Positions 5,229 to 12,135 of a stretch of 14,051 nucleotides of DNA are shown piece by piece. Below the pieces are notes generated by a model, which saw only the letters and a list, made by a program, of their open reading frames with translations, made no database searches and was not told the DNA's origin. A program made the translations under genes and the position numbers. The stretch is taken from the NCBI GenBank assembly GCA_050012495.1, contig JBEKHB010000165.1, positions 1 through 14,051 on the forward strand. Reading direction: 5' to 3'. Each line of letters opens with the position of its first letter. The stretch's first letter is position 1. This stretch comes from BOG-1155 sp050012495. GTDB taxonomy: Bacteria > Desulfobacterota > Syntrophorhabdia > Syntrophorhabdales > WCHB1-27.

Positions 5229-7532
5229 ATGGGCGCCAGTTACAAATATATAGGTAAGGTTGCACAACGTAGAGATGCTCATGACATCGTGACAGGAACC
5301 GTACGCTACACGGATGACCTGAAATTTCAGAACCTCCTCTATGGAAAGGTGCTGAGAAGCCCTTACGCCCACGCACTTATCAAGAGGATCGACAAGAGCA
5401 AGGCTGAAAAGCTGCCCGGTGTCAAAGCCGTACTTACCTATGAGGACATCCCCGATTGGAGAGGGGGCACTCCCCGCACCGTGCGCATCCTTGATAAGAA
5501 GCTCAGGTACATGGGTGACGCAGTGGCGCTGGTTGCTGCCCAGACTGCAGAAATCGCAGAAGAGGCTCTCGAGTTTATCGATGTAGAGTATGAGGTGCTG
5601 CCGGCGGTCTTCGATATGGATACGGCCCTCAAACCCGGTGCGCCCTTGGTCTGGGATGAGTTCCCCGGTAACATTATTCCCGGGGGTACCATCCTTTACG
5701 GACCGAACTGTCTCAAGGGCGTGGTAATGGGTGACGTCGAGAAGGGGTTCGCAGAGGCGGACGTGGTTGCCGACGGCACCTTCGGATACGAGAACATACC
5801 GAACGCATTGCCCCCTGAAACAGTGGGGGCAGTGGCACTCTGGGAGGAGCCGAATAGGGTGACCATCTGGGGGACCAGTCAGGCGCCCTACATGGACAAG
5901 GTGACTCTCTTCCATTTCTTCAACAGAGAGGTAGAGATACGATGCATCGGAACTCAAGTCGGCGGAGGCTTCGGAACGAAAATTATGTGCTGGCAGGTTC
6001 AGAGCTATGCCGTCCTTTTGAGCAGGGCCACCGGGCGGCCTGTGAAGGTTATGTTTACAAAGGAAGAGCACATGGCAGCCTTTACCCTAAGGATCAGCTC
6101 CCGTATCAGCGCCAGGGTGGGCATGAAGAAGGATGGAACATTAACGGCCATAAAGGGCACGTGGTATGTGGACACTGGGTACTATTGCTGGTCGACCCAG
6201 GCCCAGGTGGCAATTGGCTCCGGTGAGCTTATGATCATGGCTCAATGTCCCAACTGGGATCTGCGGAATGTCATAGTGGCCACGAACCGAAACGCATCGG
6301 GCGCTACGAGAGGATTTGGCGGCCAGGAACTGAAGAGCTCCTTCATCCCCATCCTGTCTCTTGCCATGGAGAAGGCAGGACTCGACCCTTTCGAGGTACT
6401 TAAGAAGAATTTTGTCAAGCCTGGTGGAGGCTATTTTTGGCGAGACGGAGAGTGGTACAAGTACCGGGGAATCGATTTTTCGAAAGCCATGACCAAGGGG
6501 GCCGAGGTCTTCGAATGGAAGGAGAAATGGAAGGGGTGGCTCAACCCCACGGCGACGGATGGCTCAAAGCGGTGGGGCATAGGCGTGGGTGTCCACGGAA
6601 ATGCGGATATTGGCGAAGACGCTGCCGAGGCGTACGTGCAGCTCGGCTACAATAACACTGCCACGATCTTTCTCTGTATGGTGGAGCATGGGACCGGCCA
6701 GAAGAGCAACTATCCCAAGATGGTTGCCGAGGTGCTACAGATACCACCGGAACGGATCTCCATGACACCTGCCGATTCGCTCGTGACCCCTTTCGAGTTC
6801 GGACCGGTGGGTTCAAGGGGGACCTATGCGATAGGCAGCGCCGTCATTAATGCCGCAGAAGACGCGAGACGGAAGCTTCTGGAATTTGCCGCCCCAAAGC
6901 TGGGCGCAGACCCCCAGGACCTGGATACGGCTGACGGCGTCGTTTTCGTGAAAACCAATCCGGAAAAAAACATGAAGTGGAGGGCCATAGGTAATGACCG
7001 GACCATACTCGGCTATGGACGTTTCGAGCCCGATTTTACCATGTGTAACTTCATGATGAGTTTTGTCGAGGTCGAGGTCGATACAGAGACAGGGAAGGTC
7101 ACTCTGATCCGCGTGGTGAATGCTACGGACGTGGGTCAGATCATAGACCCTCAGGGCCTGGAAGGCCAACTCAACGGATGTCTCGGTTCCGCCGGCATAG
7201 ACAGTGCGATCTTCGAGGAGACTATCATTGACCGCCGGACGGGACATATCGTGAATGCAAACATGGTCGATTACAAGTGGAGGACCTTTTCCGAACTACC
7301 GGAGGTTGAGCATGTAGTGCTTGAAACACCCTTTCCCAGCCATCGGTTCCATGCAGTAGGGGTCGGGGAAATATCGACGTCCCCCGGACCTTCGGCGGTA
7401 CTCATGGCCGTCTCCAATGCCGTTGGCATCTGGTTGCACCGGTATCCGGTGACGCCCGACCGGGTACTTGAGGCACTGGGCAAGATCAGCAGTTCACCCA
7501 GCTCAAACCCGAGTCAGGGAGGTGCGAAATGA
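5229..7532 (+). CDS. Mo-hydroxylase large subunit (xanthine dehydrogenase / aryl-CoA reductase family)
   Basis: A 767-residue molybdopterin cytosine dinucleotide-binding catalytic subunit of normal length. Residues about 1-130 form the Ald_Xan_dh_C a/b hammerhead domain (DIVTGTVRYTDDL, VLRSPYAHALI). Cofactor motifs are Q243-VGGGFGTK, the GATRGFGGQE loop (358-367), EHGTGQKSNYPKM and G525-PVGSRGTY. The base-catalyst glutamate of the family is in GVGE714. The family either inserts water-derived oxygen into ring C-H bonds or, in 4-hydroxybenzoyl-CoA reductase, removes a phenolic hydroxyl. The C-terminal GVGE differs from the GAKEA form I recall for Thauera HcrA, so a strict HcrA assignment is not justified. 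The partner FAD subunit and the ligase point to a CoA-thioester substrate (inference). Its TGA overlaps the next ATG (ATGA). Confidence 0.94.
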   Translation: MGASYKYIGKVAQRRDAHDIVTGTVRYTDDLKFQNLLYGKVLRSPYAHALIKRIDKSKAEKLPGVKAVLTYEDIPDWRGGTPRTVRILDKKLRYMGDAVALVAAQTAEIAEEALEFIDVEYEVLPAVFDMDTALKPGAPLVWDEFPGNIIPGGTILYGPNCLKGVVMGDVEKGFAEADVVADGTFGYENIPNALPPETVGAVALWEEPNRVTIWGTSQAPYMDKVTLFHFFNREVEIRCIGTQVGGGFGTKIMCWQVQSYAVLLSRATGRPVKVMFTKEEHMAAFTLRISSRISARVGMKKDGTLTAIKGTWYVDTGYYCWSTQAQVAIGSGELMIMAQCPNWDLRNVIVATNRNASGATRGFGGQELKSSFIPILSLAMEKAGLDPFEVLKKNFVKPGGGYFWRDGEWYKYRGIDFSKAMTKGAEVFEWKEKWKGWLNPTATDGSKRWGIGVGVHGNADIGEDAAEAYVQLGYNNTATIFLCMVEHGTGQKSNYPKMVAEVLQIPPERISMTPADSLVTPFEFGPVGSRGTYAIGSAVINAAEDARRKLLEFAAPKLGADPQDLDTADGVVFVKTNPEKNMKWRAIGNDRTILGYGRFEPDFTMCNFMMSFVEVEVDTETGKVTLIRVVNATDVGQIIDPQGLEGQLNGCLGSAGIDSAIFEETIIDRRTGHIVNANMVDYKWRTFSELPEVEHVVLETPFPSHRFHAVGVGEISTSPGPSAVLMAVSNAVGIWLHRYPVTPDRVLEALGKISSSPSSNPSQGGAK

Positions 7533-9919
7533 AACCTTTCACGCACCGTAACGCGCGCTCGATCACGGAAGCGACCAGACTCCTTGCGGCCCACAAAGGA
7601 AAGGCAAAGGTCAATGCCGGAGGTACTGACCTCCTGTGTGCTATGAGAGAGGGGTGTCTCCCTCGGTATCCTGAGACGGTGATCAATATAAAAACTATTA
7701 ATGGTCTGGACTACATCAAGAAGAATAGGAGCGAGCTGAGGATAGGCGCGCTTACCAGGCTGGCCGACATTGCCGCGTCGCCGGAAGTCAAAGAAGAATA
7801 CGGCCTCCTTGCAGAAGCGATTCACTCGGTTGCCAGCCCGCACATACGAAATATGGCCACGCTGGGCGGAAACTTGGCTCAGGATGTACGCTGCTGGTAC
7901 TACCGATATCCGCGGCAGATCGGCGGACCTATCGTCTGCCTCAGGAAAGGCGGCAAGATCTGCAGTGCCCTTGCGGGCGACAACCGGTATCATTCGCTTT
8001 TCGGGGCCGCTCGGCTTAACGAATATCCTTGTTCAAGCCATTGCCCGGCCCACACCGATATACCCTCCCATCTCAACGAGGTGCGAAAGGGCGATCTCGC
8101 CGGGGCGGCGCGGATACTGATGAGCTACAATCCCATTCCCGCGGTCACCGGCCGGGTCTGCCCTGCCTTTTGTGAGCCGGAGTGCAATCGGAACCAATTC
8201 GATCAGTCGGTGGCGATTAACTCCATCGAGCGGGGGATAGGAGACTACATCCTAGAAAAAGCAGATGAGTTTTACGTGCCGCCCAAAAAGGAATCCGGCC
8301 GAAAGGTTGCCATTATCGGCTCTGGACCGGCAGGACTTACTGCCGCTTTTTACCTGAGAACGGCCGGCCATGAAGTCACCGTTTACGAGAAGCTTCATGA
8401 GGCGGGAGGCATGCTTCGCTACGGCATTCCACCTTTCCGTCTGCCCAAGGAGGTGGTGAGGAAACAGATCAAAGCCCTGGAGGGCATGGGAATTACCTTT
8501 AAGGTCGGGATAGATGTCGGCAAGGATATACCGATGGATGATCTTCTGGGCCGCTTCGATGCCGTCTTTTTGGCCGGCGGAATGTGGAGGAGCCTGAAGC
8601 TGGGAGTGCCCGGTGAGAACGCCAGGGGTGTCCATCATGCCCTGGACTACTTGAGCCGTATTAATTCCGGAGAGAAGATGCACTTGGGCCAGACGGTGAT
8701 TGTCATAGGCGGAGGGAGTGTCGCCATAGATGTCGCGAGGACGGCGAGAAGATCAGGGGCCGAGGAAGTCCATCTCGTCTGCCTGGAGTGCCGTGACCTC
8801 ACCTCCAAGGATAGGATGCTTGCCCTGGACAGAGAAATCCTGGAAGCAGAGGAGGAGGGGGTGACTATCCATTCTTCTTTTGGAGTAAAGGAGATTGTTA
8901 CCAAAGACGGGAAAGCAATCGGTCTGGAGACGATGACGTGCCTTTCGGTCCGGGAGCCGGATGGTTCCTTTAATCCCCAATATGATACTACCTGCACGGC
9001 CCGGCGCCTCCGGGCCGACAGTATAATAGTCGCGATAGGCCAAGGTGTTGATCAGTCTCTGCCTGGAGCCGGGTTTACCCGCACCGCCGGGGGCACAATT
9101 TCGGTCGATCCGCAGAATTCTGCTTCGGCCGTAAAGCGTGTTTTTGCGGGAGGTGATATTGTAGCCGGCACGTCAACGGTGATCCAGGCAATAGCCTCGG
9201 CACGGCAGGCTGTCTACGGCATAGAGGCGTTGTTCGGGGCAGACCGGACTGTCGACGTGAAGGAGGAAATAGACGCTGATTTCAGCGAGTCCACCTTCCG
9301 GGATATACCACGGGTCAGGGTCCATGAGGCGCCCGTATCTGAGCGGGTCAACACTATCGATGTCGAGGATATACCGGGCCTCGCCCCCAGTCATATCGAG
9401 CGGGAGGCCAGCCGGTGCTTCAACTACGGATGCCTCGCAGTGGGACCGTCCGACATTGCTATGGCTCTTGTGACGCTCGATGCGCGCATCATCACCTCAA
9501 AGAGGAACCTCCCTGCCCGGATGTTCTTCAACGCCAGTGCAACCACCTCGACCGTCCTCGATGCTGACGAGTTGATAAAGGAGGTCCGGATTCCCAGGGC
9601 GCTGGCCGGGGCTGTTCAGCGGTACGAGAAGTTCACACTGAGAAAACCGATTGATTTTGCAATTGTGAGCGTCGCATCGGTCATGGCTGTCCATAAAGGG
9701 GTCTGTGTGGATGCCCGTATAGTCCTTGGCGCAGTGGCGCCTGAGCCTTTGCGGGCACGGGCGGTTGAAGAGTTCCTTAAGGGGAGACATCTCGACGAGG
9801 ATACGGCCGGGGAGGCCGGTGAATTGGCGGTCAAAGGTGCCCTACCCCTCAGCAACAATGCCTATAAGCTTGAGATTGTGAAGGCCCTGGTGAGAAGGGC
9901 CATAGTGGGCAAACCATAG
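7529..9919 (+). CDS. CoxM/HcrB-type FAD subunit with an inserted GltD/NfnL-like NAD(P)H oxidoreductase
   Basis: A 796-residue nested fusion; ordinary FAD subunits of this family have about 290-325. Residues 1-159 are the FAD-binding domain (N29-AGGTDLL, T111-LGGNLAQD) leading into an HcrB-like [4Fe-4S] loop with C122, C137, C145 and AGDNRYHSLFG. Residues about 160-634 are the insert: Fe-S motifs C168-SSHC172-PAHTDIP and C211-PAFC215-EPEC219, first dinucleotide fold GSGPAG (264-269), second GGGSVA (394-399), flavin-closing AGGD (540-543), then SRCFNYGC (C630, C635). From C635-LAVGPSDIA the CoxM/HcrB sequence resumes with its FAD and C-terminal domain. The join is in one unbroken frame. The start (ATGA overlap, GGAGGTGC upstream) is clear. 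I infer direct exchange of electrons between NAD(P)H or a bifurcating flavin and the Mo enzyme. Substrate and direction are unknown. Confidence 0.92.
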   Translation: MKPFTHRNARSITEATRLLAAHKGKAKVNAGGTDLLCAMREGCLPRYPETVINIKTINGLDYIKKNRSELRIGALTRLADIAASPEVKEEYGLLAEAIHSVASPHIRNMATLGGNLAQDVRCWYYRYPRQIGGPIVCLRKGGKICSALAGDNRYHSLFGAARLNEYPCSSHCPAHTDIPSHLNEVRKGDLAGAARILMSYNPIPAVTGRVCPAFCEPECNRNQFDQSVAINSIERGIGDYILEKADEFYVPPKKESGRKVAIIGSGPAGLTAAFYLRTAGHEVTVYEKLHEAGGMLRYGIPPFRLPKEVVRKQIKALEGMGITFKVGIDVGKDIPMDDLLGRFDAVFLAGGMWRSLKLGVPGENARGVHHALDYLSRINSGEKMHLGQTVIVIGGGSVAIDVARTARRSGAEEVHLVCLECRDLTSKDRMLALDREILEAEEEGVTIHSSFGVKEIVTKDGKAIGLETMTCLSVREPDGSFNPQYDTTCTARRLRADSIIVAIGQGVDQSLPGAGFTRTAGGTISVDPQNSASAVKRVFAGGDIVAGTSTVIQAIASARQAVYGIEALFGADRTVDVKEEIDADFSESTFRDIPRVRVHEAPVSERVNTIDVEDIPGLAPSHIEREASRCFNYGCLAVGPSDIAMALVTLDARIITSKRNLPARMFFNASATTSTVLDADELIKEVRIPRALAGAVQRYEKFTLRKPIDFAIVSVASVMAVHKGVCVDARIVLGAVAPEPLRARAVEEFLKGRHLDEDTAGEAGELAVKGALPLSNNAYKLEIVKALVRRAIVGKP

Positions 9920-10114
9920 GCACAGGGAGGGCGTCGTATACCGATGCAAGCTTATTATCACCCTGCTCCATGAGGTGGCAAAAAGGATTCTGCAGCGCCG
10001 GAGTGCGGCGCTTCGTGCCGGAGGAGGCGAAGGATTTCCAGTAATTGTCGGGAGGCTGTAACGTGCTGTATGTCGCCGGGTTCCGCCGAAGCGAACCGGG
10101 CAAGGGGGAGGAAT
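9920..10114 (+). promoter_or_regulatory. Spacer before CoA ligase with two hairpins
   Basis: No gene is seen. AGCGCCG/CGGCGCT (9994-10000/10006-10012) forms a 7-bp stem with a 5-nt loop. GCCGGGTTC/GAACCGGGC (10075-10083/10093-10101) forms a perfect 9-bp stem with a 9-nt loop and ends just before the Shine-Dalgarno AGGGGGAGGA of the ligase. Neither is followed by a T tract, so they are not classic terminators. They could stabilise or process the mRNA, or tune ligase translation. Confidence 0.55.
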
Positions 10115-11722
10115 ATGAAGACGTTGATGAGCAAGTCCGGCTGGGAGATTGTGGAAGAGGAATGGCCGGATTTCAGAGGTAAGATCTTCAAAGACAGGCC
10201 CCATAATGTAGTGGAAATGCTGGAAAACACCGTGAGCAAATATTCTGACAAAATAGGTTTTATTTGCGGGGATTGGCGGTTGACTTACAAGGAATTCGAT
10301 GCGCTGGTGAACAGGATGGCTGCAGGACTGGAAGATCATGGCGTAAGGAAGGGTGACCACGTGGCCGTGCTTCTGGGGATACAGGTGGAGTTCCCCCTTG
10401 TCTTTTTTGCATTGATGAAGCTTGGAGCGGTAGTTGTGCCACTTAACACCAGGTTTAAGGGAGAGGAGCTGGCCTACGAGATAAACGACTCCGAGAGCAT
10501 GATGCTGATTGTGGACGAGGAATACTGGTCCTATATAGAGCATGTGCGGGATCGACTCAAGACGGTAGAGAAAATATTCTTCAACGGTGCAAATCCCCCT
10601 GAGACCACGTATCCGTTTTCATCACTCAGGGAACATGAGCAGAGCGTTTTTACGCGGGCAAAGCTTTCGGAGTCCGACCACGCCACCATCATGTACACGT
10701 CCGGCACCACGGGAAAACCTAAGGGTGCGGTGCTCCACCAGCGAGGTTTCGTCCTCATGGCGATGCTTTATGCCGATTTTGTCCAATTCGAGTCGGAAGA
10801 TAAGATGATCTGCTGCGTTCCCCTTTTTCACGTCACGGGTCTTGCCATGGTGATGCTGGCCTCCATCTTTGGAGGCGTTGCGTGTGTTTATATAAAGCAC
10901 TTCAAGACCAGGGATTTCCTCGAGGTGATGGCCCGGGAGAAGATAACCGCTTACACAGGCGTCGGTAATATTATCTGGCTCATGATTAACCATCCCGATT
11001 TTGGCACTTTCGATTTTTCCTCTTTCAGGATCGCCATGCTGGGCGGCTCTCCTGCGACAGAGGAGATGTTAAGCGCAATGAACGCTAAACTCCCGAGTTG
11101 CAATGTCAGCGCCGGGTACGGATTGACTGAGAGCTTCGGTTCGGTGTGCACCACACCGTACAAAGACCGCTTCAGGAAGATTAAGGCCTGCGGTAAGCCT
11201 CTTCCGCTGGTTGAGGTTGCGGTGATGGATGATCAGGGCAACGAGCTTCCGCCCAACAGTGTCGGTGAAATCGTATTGAGGGGTGCAAAGATCTTCAAGG
11301 GTTACTGGAAAAACCCTGGGGCTACGAAAGAAACAATAGTCAACGGATGGCTCCATACAGGTGATATAGGCAAGATCGATGACGAAGGATTCGTATACAT
11401 ACTGGATCGCAAGAAGGACATGATCAACAGGGGCGGAGAGAAGATATACTCACTGGAAGTGGAGAACCTCATATTCAACTATCCTAACGTCCTGGAAGTG
11501 GCGGTCGTGGGCGTGCCTGACAAAGCGATGGGCGAGGCGGTGAAGGCCGTCATTGCTTTGAAAGCGGGCGAAGAGGCAACGGAGGACGAGATCAGGCGGT
11601 TTTGCACGGAACATCTCGCAGACTACAAAGTGCCTAAATATGTGGAATTTGTAAATGCCCTTCCAAGAAATCCAGCGGGTAAGGTAATAAAAGCGGAACT
11701 GCGGTATATACCCGGTCAGTAA
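10115..11722 (+). CDS. AMP-forming acyl/aryl-CoA ligase
   Basis: A 535-residue class I adenylate-forming enzyme that makes an acyl-AMP and then a CoA thioester in the cytosol. Motifs in order: phosphate loop Y194-TSGTTGKPKG; A5 motif G334-YGLTES; A7 G411-WLHTGD417 with the ribose-binding Asp; A8 hinge DRKKDMINRGGEKIYSLEVE; A10 NPAGK523 with the catalytic lysine. All are intact and the length is normal. Start: ATG 10115 has GGGAGG 3-8 nt upstream; an upstream in-frame ATG at 10070 lies inside the hairpin region with no good Shine-Dalgarno. Specificity (benzoate or hydroxybenzoate type versus fatty acid) cannot be read by eye. It follows the Mo enzyme on the same strand and would supply its CoA-ester substrate if that enzyme is HcrABC-like. 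Confidence 0.94.
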   Translation: MKTLMSKSGWEIVEEEWPDFRGKIFKDRPHNVVEMLENTVSKYSDKIGFICGDWRLTYKEFDALVNRMAAGLEDHGVRKGDHVAVLLGIQVEFPLVFFALMKLGAVVVPLNTRFKGEELAYEINDSESMMLIVDEEYWSYIEHVRDRLKTVEKIFFNGANPPETTYPFSSLREHEQSVFTRAKLSESDHATIMYTSGTTGKPKGAVLHQRGFVLMAMLYADFVQFESEDKMICCVPLFHVTGLAMVMLASIFGGVACVYIKHFKTRDFLEVMAREKITAYTGVGNIIWLMINHPDFGTFDFSSFRIAMLGGSPATEEMLSAMNAKLPSCNVSAGYGLTESFGSVCTTPYKDRFRKIKACGKPLPLVEVAVMDDQGNELPPNSVGEIVLRGAKIFKGYWKNPGATKETIVNGWLHTGDIGKIDDEGFVYILDRKKDMINRGGEKIYSLEVENLIFNYPNVLEVAVVGVPDKAMGEAVKAVIALKAGEEATEDEIRRFCTEHLADYKVPKYVEFVNALPRNPAGKVIKAELRYIPGQ

Positions 11723-11728
11723 CTATTC

Positions 11729-11983
11729 ATGAATTCAATGGAGAGAGTTTCCCATGCCGCTATGGAAGAAAGCGTGCGAGCTCGGTTTCGTCGGATGTCA
11801 TTGCCCGGGCCGGATTTCCGTTCATGGTCAATGAAGTCAATCAGGATTTTCTCGAGCGGAGAAAACCGGTTTTCAGGGACAAATAGGCTGGAGAGAGCAA
11901 AAGTTGAGAAGTTCGAGCGAAATCCGAAATTAAAAAGCCAGGAGGATATGATGAAAGATGTGGTTCGTCTCTTTCACTCGTAA
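11729..11983 (+). pseudogene. Degraded beta-oxidation-type gene fragments
   Basis: Different frames carry short pieces that look like parts of CoA-ester catabolic enzymes. Frame 11754-11834 begins MPLWKKACELGFVG, like the N-terminal region of acyl-CoA dehydrogenases, then degenerates. Another frame ending at TAG 11884-11886 reads VNQDFLERRKPVFRDK, like the C-terminal tail of enoyl-CoA hydratases. A third frame is open from 11729 to 11983 (84 codons) but has no recognisable domain. I read this as a deletion and frameshift scar of downstream pathway genes. The matches are short and from memory; a chance small ORF is the alternative. Confidence 0.35.
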
Positions 11984-12020
11984 ATCCTTCATTGTTGGTG
12001 TTAACTAGTTTCAGCGCTTC

Positions 12021-12073
12021 GTAGGTGTTGTCAGTATCGAACACAGATGATCAGCGGCCTCGACAACACCTAC
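12021..12073. repeat. 12-bp perfect inverted repeat
   Basis: GTAGGTGTTGTC (12021-12032) and GACAACACCTAC (12062-12073) are exact complements around a 29-nt loop. There is no T tract on either side, so it is not a typical intrinsic terminator. It lies about 60 bp before the predicted intron boundary, and could be a recombination or mRNA-end structure. Confidence 0.7.
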
Positions 12074-12135
12074 AAGTGTTCACCCTGAACTCGCATTAGC
12101 GTTCAATGATTACCGACAGAAACAGAGAATGAGTT

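Noticed and set aside
5178..6071. Large minus-strand open frame opposite the Mo large subunit
   Set aside because: It is a shadow of the conserved large-subunit gene; no motif is visible in the antisense reading.
7529..9919. Frameshift or assembly join as the cause of the long FAD subunit
   Set aside because: The frame is continuous through both junctions, the insert is complete with all cofactor motifs, and the host domain resumes at the matching residue; reads across the junctions would still be worth viewing.
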